A stretch of DNA of 64,000 nt from Ramlibacter sp. Leaf400 (lineage in GTDB: Bacteria > Pseudomonadota > Gammaproteobacteria > Burkholderiales > Burkholderiaceae_C). The translations under genes were made by a program, and so were the position numbers. The stretch is taken from NCBI RefSeq assembly GCF_001424545.1, contig NZ_LMQL01000009.1:516822-580821 (forward strand). The letters are read 5' to 3'. Position 1 is the first letter of the stretch. The number at the start of each line of letters is the position of its first letter. Of this stretch, positions 17,133 through 25,396 are shown piece after piece. The notes under the pieces are model-generated. The model saw nothing but the letters and a program-made list of their open reading frames with translations, made no database searches and was not told the origin of the DNA.

Positions 17133-18322
17133 GCGGCGGTTTCTCCTGTGGGGACGGGGTCGAGTTCGAATTCGGCGCGCAACGCGGCGCTGTGTTCGCC
17201 CACGCGGGGCGCACCGCGGCTGTCGCGCGCGCGCTGGCCGTCGATGCGCAGCGGGCCGCGCGTGGTGTGCACCGGCGTGCCGTCGCCGCGCTGCACGGTC
17301 TGCAGCATCTCCAGCCGGCGGAAGGCCTCGGTCTGCAGCAGCCGCGGCCAGTCCAGCACCTCGGCGCACCAGATGTCCTCGGGCTGCAGGCGGGCCAGCC
17401 AGTGGGCGGTGTCGTGGCGCGCCAGCGTCGCGGCGACCAGGCGCTTGATCTCGTCGCGCTTGCCGAAGGCGTCGGCCGTCGAATAGCGGCGCAGCTCGGG
17501 CAGCGGCAGGGTGTCGGCCAGGCGCGCCAGCGGCATCATCGCCAGCGCGAGGTAGCCGTCGGCGGTGGGGTAGATGCCGTAGGGCGCGGCCAGGTAGGCG
17601 TTGGCGTTGCGGAAGTCCGCGCGCCGGGGGTTGCGGCCGCCGTCGTTCAGGTGCGTGGTGAGCAGCTCGAACTGCAGGTCGACCATGGCTTCGAGCAGGC
17701 TGGTCTGCACCAGCGCGCCCTGCCCGGTGATGCCGCGCCGCACCAGCGACGCCAGGATGCCTTCGGTGAGCACGTGGCCGGCGAGCATGTCGGCCACCGA
17801 CAGGCCCAGCGGCACCGGGCCCTCGCCCTCGTGGCCGTTGAGCCAGGCCACGCCCGAGACCGACTGCGCGAGCAGGTCCTGCCCGGGCAGGCCGGCCCAG
17901 GGACCGTCCTCGCCGTAGCCGGAGACGCTGGCGTAGACCAGGCGCGGGTTGAGCGCGTGAACGGCGTCCCAGCCGAGCCCCAGGCGCTCGATCACGCCGG
18001 GGCGGAAGTTCTGGATCAGCACGTCGGCCCGCTGCAGCAGGCGGCGCAGCACGGCCAGGTCGTCCTGGTCCTTCAGGTCCAGCGCCAGGCTTTCCTTGCT
18101 GCGGTTGATCGCGTGGAACAGCGTGGAGTCGCCGCCGACGTCGGTGTCGGTCAGGTACAGGCTGCGGCAGATGTCGCCGCTGCCCGCGCGCTCCACCTTG
18201 ATCACGCGCGCGCCCAGGTCGGCCAGGCGCAGCGCGGCCGAAGGGCCGGAGAGGAACTGGCTGAGGTCCACGACCAGCAGCCCCTGCAACGGCAGGCCCT
18301 CGCGGGTGCGGGTGGCGATCAT
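17129..18322 (-). CDS. CaiB/BaiF (family III) CoA-transferase, copy A
   Basis: 397 residues. Family III CoA-transferases move CoA between carboxylic acids through an aspartyl-CoA ester. Motifs are VVDLSQFLSGPSAALRLADL, GARVIKVERAGSGD, NFRPGVIERLGL, and GQDLLAQSVSGVAWLNG, whose Asp fits the catalytic position. It would activate an imported acid to its CoA ester. ATG 18322 overlaps the upstream stop by 4 bp. A close paralogue lies divergently at 22503-23693, similar along the whole length, so this locus carries a duplicated or two-subunit transferase. Confidence 0.9.
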   Translation of the reverse strand: MIATRTREGLPLQGLLVVDLSQFLSGPSAALRLADLGARVIKVERAGSGDICRSLYLTDTDVGGDSTLFHAINRSKESLALDLKDQDDLAVLRRLLQRADVLIQNFRPGVIERLGLGWDAVHALNPRLVYASVSGYGEDGPWAGLPGQDLLAQSVSGVAWLNGHEGEGPVPLGLSVADMLAGHVLTEGILASLVRRGITGQGALVQTSLLEAMVDLQFELLTTHLNDGGRNPRRADFRNANAYLAAPYGIYPTADGYLALAMMPLARLADTLPLPELRRYSTADAFGKRDEIKRLVAATLARHDTAHWLARLQPEDIWCAEVLDWPRLLQTEAFRRLEMLQTVQRGDGTPVHTTRGPLRIDGQRARDSRGAPRVGEHSAALRAEFELDPVPTGETAA

Positions 18323-19452
18323 CGCGGCAGGCTCTCCCGGAACATGCGGTTGAGGTCGTCGACGATGGCGCGGGCCGGCTCGGTCGTGCGCAGCCCGGCC
18401 AGCAGGCGCTGCGATGCCGCTTCCTGGTAGGCCATGTAGCCGTCGTGGCGCGGGCGCACCCACGCGCCTTCCAGCGTGCGGCGGGTGGCGCGGTAGAAGT
18501 CGTGCGTGGCCGCGTTCACCTTGCCGTCTTCCCAGGCCGCGGCATGGCCCGGCTGGCCGCCGGAAGCGGCATAGGGGCCGGCCTGCGCCTCGGGCCCGGC
18601 GACCCACAGGGCGAAGTCCAGCGCCTGCTGCGGATGCTTGCTGCGCGCCGACACGGCGATGCCGGTGCCGCCGAGCGCGGAGCCCACGGGGCCGCGGCCG
18701 TTCAGGGTGGGCATGTCGGCGAAGGCGATGCGCGCCGGGCGGAAGCCGTCCATGGCGTAGCTCACGTAGCCGTAGATCAGCGGCACGCAGTGGATGCTGG
18801 AGCCGGGCTGCGCCATGCGCTCGAACACGGCGATCGGGTCCTGCTCGAAGTCGAGCGCATCGAGGTGCGGGAGCAGCGAGCGCAGCAGGCCGATCGCCTC
18901 GGATGCCAGCGCGAGATCGAACAGCTCCGGCCCCTGCACGCGGCCCGGCGCCCCGAGCTGCGCCGTCAGCGTGTACAGGCACATCAGCGAATGCGGCGGG
19001 CGCAGCGGCAGCGCCACGTGGCCGGCCTTCGCCAGGTCCATCACCTCGCGCCAGTCCGGCGCGGGCGCGGCCAGGCGGTCGGGCCGCCAGGCCTGCACCT
19101 GCGTCGCCGCATCGATCGGCAGCGCCCACTGGTAACCCTGCCAGTGGTAGCTGGGGTAGGAAGCGCCCACGCTGCCTTCGGCGACGGCGGACAGCCGCGC
19201 ATCCTGCAGCGGCAGCAGGCAGTTCTCGCGCGCGACCTGGCCCACGTGCGGGTGGTCGATCACGATCAGGTCGTACTCGCGCGCCAGCTGGTCCACCGGG
19301 AAGGACTCGAAGTCCTGAAGCGAGCGGCGGTCCCAGGTGACGGCCACGCCGGTGCGCTCCTGCCAGAGCGCCGAGCAGGCTTCCAGCGGCTGCCAGCCGC
19401 GCGGGTGGTTCCAGGTCATGCCGCGCAGCGTCGGCCCGTTCTTCTCGTTCAT
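18319..19452 (-). CDS. Extracellular solute-binding protein-like, lacking a signal peptide
   Basis: 377 residues. The fold signals are those of family 1-type ABC solute-binding proteins: WNHPRGWQPLEACSALWQE, YDLIVIDHPHVGQVA, LPIDAATQVQAWRPD, ARIAFADMPTLNG, GGTGIAVSARSKHPQQALDF and a C-terminal YQEAASQRLLAG helix. Unlike exported members, the ATG (19452, overlapping dctM by 4 bp) leads straight into the mature-type sequence MNEKNGPTLRGMTWNH with no hydrophobic segment, and no better upstream start exists within dctM. It may be a cytoplasmic ligand sensor or chaperone for the TRAP substrate rather than a transport component. No ABC permease is nearby. Confidence 0.75.
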   Translation of the reverse strand: MNEKNGPTLRGMTWNHPRGWQPLEACSALWQERTGVAVTWDRRSLQDFESFPVDQLAREYDLIVIDHPHVGQVARENCLLPLQDARLSAVAEGSVGASYPSYHWQGYQWALPIDAATQVQAWRPDRLAAPAPDWREVMDLAKAGHVALPLRPPHSLMCLYTLTAQLGAPGRVQGPELFDLALASEAIGLLRSLLPHLDALDFEQDPIAVFERMAQPGSSIHCVPLIYGYVSYAMDGFRPARIAFADMPTLNGRGPVGSALGGTGIAVSARSKHPQQALDFALWVAGPEAQAGPYAASGGQPGHAAAWEDGKVNAATHDFYRATRRTLEGAWVRPRHDGYMAYQEAASQRLLAGLRTTEPARAIVDDLNRMFRESLPR

Positions 19453-20762
19453 TGGACGGCTCCGGTGCCGTAGATCAGGTTGGGCAGCCACAGGGACAGC
19501 TGCGGGAACACGGACAGCACCACCAAGAGGACCATCATCACGGCCAGGTAGGGCGCGACCTCGCGGGCGTAGTCGGCCATGGGCACCTTGAGGGTCTGCG
19601 AGGAGATGTACATCAGCCCGCCCACCGGCGGCGTGACGCCGGCGATGGTGAGGTTGGTGATCAGCACGATGCCGAAGTGCACCTTGTCGATGTGCGCGCC
19701 TTCCACCAGCGGCAGCAGCATGGGCGTGAGGATGATCAGCGCGGCCGAGCCCTCGATGGCCGTGCCCAGCACGATCAGCACCAGGTTGATCAGCAGCAGC
19801 AGGACCATGGGGTTGGACGTCGCGCCCTGCAGCCAGCCCGACATCGCCTGCGGCACCTGCATCCACGACAGGTAGAAGCCGAAGGCCCCGGCGGCGCAGA
19901 TCATCATCATCACGCTGGCCGAGTCGCGCACCGATTCCGCCAGCACCTCGGGCAGGTCGCGCAGGCGCATCTCGCGGTAGCCGAAGATGGCGATGCCCAG
20001 CACATACAGCACGACGATGGCGCCCGATTCGGTGGTGGTGAACACGCCGTAGCGCGTGCCCGCCAGGATGACCACGGGAATGGACAGCGCCCACAGGCCG
20101 TCGACCAGCGCCCGGCCCAGCTCGCGCGCGCTGGCGCGGCGTTCGCGCTGCGGCTTGTAGTTGCGCTTGATGGCCAGCACGTGCGTGGTGAGCATCAGGG
20201 CCACCGCGAGCAGCAGGCCCGGCACGATGCCGGCGGCGAACAGGCGCCCGATCGAGGCCTCGGCCAGGAAGCCGTAGACGATGAGGCCGATCGAGGGCGG
20301 GATCAGCGCCGTGATGATCGCGGCCGACGAAGTGATCACCGCGGCGAAGGGGCGGCCGTAGCCGCGCTCCACCATCTGGTTGCCGATGGTCTTGGCCAGC
20401 ATGGCCGCGTCGGCGTTGGCCGAGGCCGTGAGGCCGCCGAGCAGCGTGGCGAGCACCGTGCACATCTGCGCCAGCGCGCCGCTCACGTGGCCCACCAGCA
20501 CCTCGGCCAGGTGCAGCAGCCGGCGGGTGATGCCGGCGGCGTTCATGACGCAGCCGGCCAGCACGAACAACGGCAGGGCGAGCAGCGACACCGACTCCGT
20601 GCCCTCGGCCATCTGCTGGGCGAAGTTGGCCAGCGGGATCTCGCCCGTGTTCATCAGGAAGAAGCCGAGCGCGGCGACGGCCATCGCCCAGGTCACCGGC
20701 GTCTGCAGCGCGAGCAAGGCCACCATCAGCAGCGAGGGCAGCCACAACTGGACCATGCTCAT
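19449..20762 (-). CDS. TRAP transporter large permease (DctM-type)
   Basis: 437 residues, extremely hydrophobic, with about a dozen membrane helices. DctM hallmarks include SLLALPLFVLAGCVMNAAGI, TASANADAAMLAKTIGNQMV, ITALIPPSIGLIVYGFLAE, and NLTIAGVTPPVGGLMYISSQ. It is the ion-coupled channel subunit importing an organic acid, working with the small subunit and periplasmic receptor encoded just upstream. ATG 20762 overlaps dctQ by 4 bp; a second ATG lies two codons downstream. Confidence 0.95.
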   Translation of the reverse strand: MSMVQLWLPSLLMVALLALQTPVTWAMAVAALGFFLMNTGEIPLANFAQQMAEGTESVSLLALPLFVLAGCVMNAAGITRRLLHLAEVLVGHVSGALAQMCTVLATLLGGLTASANADAAMLAKTIGNQMVERGYGRPFAAVITSSAAIITALIPPSIGLIVYGFLAEASIGRLFAAGIVPGLLLAVALMLTTHVLAIKRNYKPQRERRASARELGRALVDGLWALSIPVVILAGTRYGVFTTTESGAIVVLYVLGIAIFGYREMRLRDLPEVLAESVRDSASVMMMICAAGAFGFYLSWMQVPQAMSGWLQGATSNPMVLLLLINLVLIVLGTAIEGSAALIILTPMLLPLVEGAHIDKVHFGIVLITNLTIAGVTPPVGGLMYISSQTLKVPMADYAREVAPYLAVMMVLLVVLSVFPQLSLWLPNLIYGTGAVQ

Positions 20763-21331
20763 ACCGCCAGCTCCGAGGAAGGACGCCACTGCCAGCCGTC
20801 GCGCCAGGGGGCCAGCAGCAGGTGCTGCACCAGCATCAGGACCGAGGCCACCGCCATCGGCGCATAGACCGCCGAGCGCGGGATGTCCAGCGACACCACC
20901 CGGATGTCGTGCGCGAGCACGGCCTGCCAGGCGAACATCGCCGCCAGCACCGTAAACAGCGCGGCCAGCAGGAACCAGTTGAAGATGAAGACCGCGCGGC
21001 GCAGGCGCGGCGGGAACTGCGCGACCAGCGCGTCCACGTCGGCGTGCATGCGCCAGCGGATGCACGCCGCGGAACCGAAGAACACCAGCCAGCCGAAGGC
21101 GATGACGGCCGCCTCGAAGGTCCAGGAGGCGGGCTGCGGGAACAGGTAGCGCGTGACCACGCCCCAGGCGATCGTGAAGACGACCGCCAGCATGCAGGCG
21201 ACGGCGATCGCCTCGTCGATGCGGCGCAGGCTCAGCAGCCGGTCGGTGCGCGGCGCCGCCGCGGCGACGGCCGGCCCGGCGTCGGGCCGGGCCGCGCCCG
21301 CGGGGGCGGCCAGGGGTCGCGTGGAATCCAC
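20759..21331 (-). CDS. TRAP transporter small permease (DctQ-type)
   Basis: 190 residues. Four membrane helices are visible (IAVACMLAVVFTIAWGVVTR, a second with FGWLVFFGSAACIRW, a third with FNWFLLAALFTVLAAMFAW, and a last one with MAVASVLMLVQHLLL). The conserved DctQ feature is the tryptophan-rich region plus the charged loop MHADVDALV. An N-terminal cytoplasmic extension of about 35 Ala/Pro-rich residues precedes TM1. It pairs with DctM. It sits 15 bp after the receptor gene. Confidence 0.92.
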   Translation of the reverse strand: MDSTRPLAAPAGAARPDAGPAVAAAAPRTDRLLSLRRIDEAIAVACMLAVVFTIAWGVVTRYLFPQPASWTFEAAVIAFGWLVFFGSAACIRWRMHADVDALVAQFPPRLRRAVFIFNWFLLAALFTVLAAMFAWQAVLAHDIRVVSLDIPRSAVYAPMAVASVLMLVQHLLLAPWRDGWQWRPSSELAV

Positions 21332-21346
21332 TGGAGGCCCGGTGCG

Positions 21347-22345
21347 TCAGTGCGCCATCGTGGCGCGGGCCTTCTCGTAGATGCCGGGCGTGAGGCCGGG
21401 CACCTTGGAGTAGGCGACCTTGGCCTTCTCGGCGAAGGCCTTGACATCGACGTCGCTCACGATCTGCACGCCCTGCTTCTTCAGCTCGTCGGCGAAGGCC
21501 TTGTCGGAGGCCAGCGTGGCGACCGTCAGCTCCTCGCCCGCCTTGCGGCCCTCTTCCAGCAGCACGGTCTTCAGGTCGGCCGGCAGGCTGTTGAAGAAGC
21601 TGGTGCTGGTGACGAAGGCGGCGAACATCATCTGGTGCGCGGTGTTGGACACCACCTTGCGCACCTCGTAGAGCTTGGAGCCGGCCAGCGAGCCGTAGTT
21701 GGCTTCGGCGGCATCGACCACGCCGGTCTGCAGCGCGTTGTAGACCTCGCCCCAGGGCAGCGCCTGCGGACGGGCGCCCAGCGCGGTGAAGGTCTCCAGC
21801 ATGATGGGCGACGGCGGCACGCGCATGGTCAGGCCCGCCATGTCGGCCGGGGTGCGAACGGGCTTGCCCGCCAGCAGGTGGCGCACGCCGAACAGGCCGT
21901 CGGCCATGATCAGCTTCAGGCCCTGCTGCTCCAGGCGGGTGGACAGGTCCTTGAACACCGGCGAGGCGAACAGCTTCCTGGCGTCCTCCGGGCTGGAGAA
22001 CATGTAGGGGCCGGCCACCACCGCCATGTCGGGCACGAACTGCGACAGCTGGCCGTAGTCGGTGACGCTGAGCATGCGCGCGCCGCTCTTGATCATCTCG
22101 TTGACCTTCTTCTGCGGGCCCAGCTGGTCGCCGGTGAAGATGGTCACGGTCATGCGTCCCTTGGACCGCTCCTTCACCCGCTCGGCGAAGCTGTTCATCA
22201 CCTTGACGACCGGCTCGTTGGGGTTGGCCTGCGAGGTCGAGAAACGCAGGGCATAGGTCTCCTGGGCCTGCGCGGGCGCGAGGACGGCGGAGCCGAGAAG
22301 GCCGGCCAGGGCGGCGGCGGCGAGGACGTTGCGGCGGAAGGTCAT
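21347..22345 (-). CDS. TRAP transporter substrate-binding protein (DctP-type)
   Basis: 332 residues. Signal peptide about 1-27 (LAAAALAGLLGSAVLAPAQA, cleavage before QETY). The mature protein is a DctP receptor: LRFSTSQANPNEPVVKVMN, GARMLSVTDYGQLSQFVPDM, GLTMRVPPSPIMLETFTALG with the conserved Arg that pairs with substrate carboxylate, and LPWGEVYNALQTGVVDAAEA. It should capture a carboxylic acid in the periplasm for DctQM. It is first gene of the operon with AGGAGA seven bases before the ATG. Confidence 0.93.
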   Translation of the reverse strand: MTFRRNVLAAAALAGLLGSAVLAPAQAQETYALRFSTSQANPNEPVVKVMNSFAERVKERSKGRMTVTIFTGDQLGPQKKVNEMIKSGARMLSVTDYGQLSQFVPDMAVVAGPYMFSSPEDARKLFASPVFKDLSTRLEQQGLKLIMADGLFGVRHLLAGKPVRTPADMAGLTMRVPPSPIMLETFTALGARPQALPWGEVYNALQTGVVDAAEANYGSLAGSKLYEVRKVVSNTAHQMMFAAFVTSTSFFNSLPADLKTVLLEEGRKAGEELTVATLASDKAFADELKKQGVQIVSDVDVKAFAEKAKVAYSKVPGLTPGIYEKARATMAH

Positions 22346-22377
22346 GCTGTCTCCTGGGGTCGGTCGGACGATTCTTT

Positions 22378-22394
22378 AGCAAACTTCGCGTTTG
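22378..22394. promoter_or_regulatory. Inverted repeat GCAAAC-N5-GTTTGC upstream of TRAP operon
   Basis: Perfect 6-bp arms flank TTCGC, 33 bp upstream of the TRAP receptor start, in the 157-bp divergent region. The surroundings are AT-rich compared with the genes. An operator for a dimeric regulator such as the IclR protein at 24157 is the simplest reading. Confidence 0.4.
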
Positions 22395-22435
22395 CAAATG
22401 AATGGTACGAACGGAGGTAAGCTGACGCCCTAGGT

Positions 22436-22457
22436 GTTTACCCGGGGAATCGGGTGA
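22436..22457. promoter_or_regulatory. Inverted repeat TTTACCCG-N6-CGGGTGAA upstream of CoA-transferase B
   Basis: Eight-base arms with one mismatch flank GGGAAT. It lies 45 bp before the CoA-transferase ATG and 41 bp from the other inverted repeat in this gap. It differs in sequence from that repeat, so the two may bind different factors or be promoter-proximal and distal sites. Confidence 0.35.
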
Positions 22458-22502
22458 ATCCGAACCGAGACAATCGCACGGTAATGAATTATCGATTTAC
22501 CT

Positions 22503-23693
22503 ATGAGCCAACAGCCTGACGCCGTCGACCTCCCGCTGGCCGGCCTGCGGGTGCTGGACTTCAGCCAGTTCCTGGCCGGGCCCTCCTGCGCCCTTCGCAT
22601 GGCGGACCTGGGCGCCGACGTGATCAAGGTGGAGCGCCCGGACGGCGGCGACCTGTGCCGCCAGCTCGTCGTGGCCGACCAGCGCATGGGCGACGACAGC
22701 GCCCTCTTCCACACCATCAACCGCAACAAGCGCAGCTTCGCCGCCGACCTGAAGCGCCCGCAGGACCTGGAACGCGTCAGGCAGCTGGTCGCGCGGGCCG
22801 ACGTGATGATCCACAACTTCCGGCCCGGGGTGATGGAGCGCATCGGGCTGGACTACGCCTCGGTGCAGGCGCTCAATCCGCGCATCGTCTACGCCGCCGT
22901 CACCGGCTACGGCGACGAGGGCCCCTGGCGCGACAAGCCGGGCCAGGACCTGCTGGTGCAGTCGCTCTCCGGCATCGCCTGGCTGAGCGGTGCGGGCGGC
23001 GAAGGCGCGCCGCCGGTGCCGGCCGGCCTGTCCATCGTGGACATGATGACGGGCGCCCACCTGCTGCAGGGCATCCTGGCGCTGCTCCTGCGGCGCGGCA
23101 TCAGCGGCCGCGGCGGCCGGGTCGACGCCAGCCTGCTGGAATCGGCGCTGGACCTGCAGTTCGAGCCCTTCACCGCCTACCTGAACGGCGCGGGCGAGCC
23201 GCAGCGCAGCGCGGTCAACCACGCCAACGTGCATGCCGCGGCGCCCTACGGCATCTACCGCACGGCCGACGGCTTCCTGGCGCTGGCGATGGCGGCCATG
23301 GACGACCTCGCGCGGCTGGTCGAATGCAAGCCGCTGGCCGACCTGGCCGCCGACCGCACCGGCTGGTTCCGCAACCGCGACGAACTCAAGCGCGTGCTGC
23401 AGGATCACCTGCTGTCGCGCCCCACCGCCGCCTGGCTGCAGGTGCTGGAGCCGGCCGGCGTCTGGTGCGCCGACGTGCTGACCTGGCCGCGCCTGCTGGA
23501 GCATCCGGGCTTCGCCGCCCTCGGCATGGTGCAGTCGCTGGGCAGCGGGGGCGCCACGATGAAGACCACCCGCTGCCCGCTGCGCATCGACCGCCAGGTG
23601 CTGCGCCACGCGCGGCCCGCGCCCGCCATCGGCGAGCACACCCAGGAGATCCTGCAGGAGCTGGGACTGCAAACCACCGAGGAGACCGCATGA
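22503..23693 (+). CDS. CaiB/BaiF (family III) CoA-transferase, copy B
   Basis: 396 residues. It is alignable with copy A (17129-18322) end to end: [54 protein letters not shown], and the catalytic-Asp segment [17 protein letters not shown]. It starts the rightward operon CoA-transferase-MaoC-IclR. The ribosome site is poor (AT-rich ATTATCGATTTACCT before the ATG). It could supply a second CoA-transfer step or form a heteromer with copy A. Confidence 0.9.
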   Translation: MSQQPDAVDLPLAGLRVLDFSQFLAGPSCALRMADLGADVIKVERPDGGDLCRQLVVADQRMGDDSALFHTINRNKRSFAADLKRPQDLERVRQLVARADVMIHNFRPGVMERIGLDYASVQALNPRIVYAAVTGYGDEGPWRDKPGQDLLVQSLSGIAWLSGAGGEGAPPVPAGLSIVDMMTGAHLLQGILALLLRRGISGRGGRVDASLLESALDLQFEPFTAYLNGAGEPQRSAVNHANVHAAAPYGIYRTADGFLALAMAAMDDLARLVECKPLADLAADRTGWFRNRDELKRVLQDHLLSRPTAAWLQVLEPAGVWCADVLTWPRLLEHPGFAALGMVQSLGSGGATMKTTRCPLRIDRQVLRHARPAPAIGEHTQEILQELGLQTTEETA

Positions 23694-24139
23694 CCGAGGA
23701 ACGCTATTTCGAGGAGTACGTGCCGGGCGCGCGCCGCGGCACGACGGGCCGCACCATCACCGAGGCCGACATCGTGCTGCACGCCGGCCAGACGGGCGAC
23801 TTCTTCCCGCACCACATGGACGCCGCCTGGTGCGCCACGCAGGAGTTCAAGCAGCGCATCGCCCACGGCACGCTGGTCTTCAGCGTCGGCATCGGCCTGA
23901 CCGCGTCCACCATCAACCCGCGCGCCATGTCCTACGGCTACGACCGCATGCGGTTCGTCAAGCCGGTGTTCATCGGCGACACGATCTACTCGCAGGTCGA
24001 GATCACCGACTGCCGCCCGCACCCCAAGCGCCGGGGCCACGGCATCGTGGTGGAGACGGTGACGGTCACCAACCAGCGCGAGGAGACGGTGCTGGTCTGC
24101 GATCATCTGCACCTGGTGGAGCGCCGCCAGCCGCTGTGA
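23690..24139 (+). CDS. MaoC-family (R)-specific enoyl-CoA hydratase-like protein
   Basis: 149 residues, single hot-dog domain. The hydratase-2 signature is [25 protein letters not shown] and H at the usual catalytic spacing, followed by [14 protein letters not shown]. It would add or remove water on an enoyl-CoA, acting after a CoA-transferase. ATG overlaps the upstream stop by 4 bp (ATGA), implying translational coupling. Confidence 0.9.
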   Translation: MTEERYFEEYVPGARRGTTGRTITEADIVLHAGQTGDFFPHHMDAAWCATQEFKQRIAHGTLVFSVGIGLTASTINPRAMSYGYDRMRFVKPVFIGDTIYSQVEITDCRPHPKRRGHGIVVETVTVTNQREETVLVCDHLHLVERRQPL

Positions 24140-24156
24140 ACGGCCTCCCCCTCCCG

Positions 24157-24951
24157 ATGCCCGCCCGCCCCATGAACGCCGCCGAACCCGATTCCTCGCC
24201 CCGCAGCAAGTACGCCGTCCCGGCCCTGGAGAAGGCGCTGGACGTGCTGGAGCACCTGGCGGAGCAGGCCGTGCCGCTCACCCAGGCGCAGCTGGCGCGC
24301 GCGCTCGGCCGCGAGCCCGGCGAGCTGTTCCGCATGCTCACCTGCCTGGAGTCGCGCGGCTACCTGCGGCGCGACGACGCCGGCGGCTACCAGCTGACGC
24401 TCAAGCTGTTCGAGCTGAGCCGCACGCACTCGCCGCACGAGCAGCTGATCGAGGTGGCCACGCCGCTGATGCGCGACCTGGTGGACCGCGTGCGGCAGTC
24501 CTGCCACCTGTCGGTGCTGCACCGCGACGAGGTGCTGGTGCTGGCGCAGGTGGAGAGCCCGCAGCCGGTGCGCCTGTCGGTGCAGGTCGGCTCCCTCCAT
24601 TCGCCGGTGGCCACCGTGTCGGGGCAGCTGCTGCTGGCGCACCTGGAGGCGGCCGAACGCACCGAGCTGCTGGCGCGCCAGGCCGACTACCTGCGCCTGT
24701 CCGCCGCCGATCGCCAGGAGTTCCAGGCGCGGCTGGCGCGCGTGCGCGAGGACGGCTGGGCCTATGCGGAAGGCGCCCGCTTCGTCGGCGGGCTGGACCT
24801 GGGCGTGCCGCTCGGCCGCCCCGGCGCGCGCACCCGCGCGGCGCTGACCATCGCCGCCCTCAAGGGACAGCAGGGCCCGGACCTGTTCGAGCTGCTGCCC
24901 AAGCTGCAGCAATGCGCCGGCGAGATCGCCCGCGCGTGCGGGCTGGGTTGA
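24157..24951 (+). CDS. IclR-family transcriptional regulator
   Basis: 264 residues from ATG 24157 (259 from ATG 24172; neither has a clear ribosome site). The N-terminal winged HTH is VPALEKALDVLEHLAEQAVP, then LARALGREPGELFRMLTCLE and a wing. The effector domain follows, with SCHLSVLHRDEVLVLAQVES and SPVATVSGQLLLAHL. IclR proteins usually control adjacent aromatic or organic acid catabolic genes. It ends the CoA-transferase/MaoC operon and is the obvious candidate to control both divergent operons. Confidence 0.9.
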   Translation: MPARPMNAAEPDSSPRSKYAVPALEKALDVLEHLAEQAVPLTQAQLARALGREPGELFRMLTCLESRGYLRRDDAGGYQLTLKLFELSRTHSPHEQLIEVATPLMRDLVDRVRQSCHLSVLHRDEVLVLAQVESPQPVRLSVQVGSLHSPVATVSGQLLLAHLEAAERTELLARQADYLRLSAADRQEFQARLARVREDGWAYAEGARFVGGLDLGVPLGRPGARTRAALTIAALKGQQGPDLFELLPKLQQCAGEIARACGLG

Positions 24952-25009
24952 GCCCGCTGCGGCGCGTGCTGGACAAGGCGCCCGCAGGGGCTGGGATAAA
25001 GTCGGCCCC

Positions 25010-25396
25010 ATGTTCAGTGTTACGGTGCGGGACGACACCGCCTACCTCGTGGCCATGGCCACCGGCCGGGCCGAGCTCGCGCACCTGTGCGGCCTGGCCG
25101 ACCTGGCGGCCCGCATCGCCGTCATGAAAGGCCACCGGCGCGCCCTGGTCGACCTGCTCGAGGTGCAGCCCTTCCTGACGTTCACCGAGCACCTGCAACT
25201 GGGCGCGCACGTGGCCGCCGCGTTCGGGCCGCTGGAGCGGGTGGCCACCGTGGTGCCGGCCAGCCAGCGCAACGGCACCAGCGAGAAGGCGGCCCAGAAG
25301 CACGGCCTGCGCCTTCGCACCTTCACCGTCCTGCAGGAGGCCGACGCCTGGCTGCAGGAGCGAGACACCCCCCTATCGAAAGCGACACGTCCATGA
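25010..25396 (+). CDS. Small STAS/SpoIIAA-like protein
   Basis: 128 residues, no signal or membrane segment. The alternating strand-helix pattern (MFSVTVRDDTAYLVAMATGR, then LADLAARIAVMKGHRRALVDLLEV, then a VVPASQRNGTSEKAAQKHGL helix and a FTVLQEADAWL end) is that of SpoIIAA/STAS or SEC14-like domains that relay signals by binding other proteins. The usual phospho-Ser is not obvious. Its TGA overlaps the ATG of the response-regulator gene, so the two are probably made together. Confidence 0.65.
   Translation: MFSVTVRDDTAYLVAMATGRAELAHLCGLADLAARIAVMKGHRRALVDLLEVQPFLTFTEHLQLGAHVAAAFGPLERVATVVPASQRNGTSEKAAQKHGLRLRTFTVLQEADAWLQERDTPLSKATRP

Noticed and set aside
18319-20745. Single large fused protein of 808 residues
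   Set aside because: The upstream part of this frame is the dctM gene read in the wrong frame; the true start is ATG 19452 with a 4-bp overlap.
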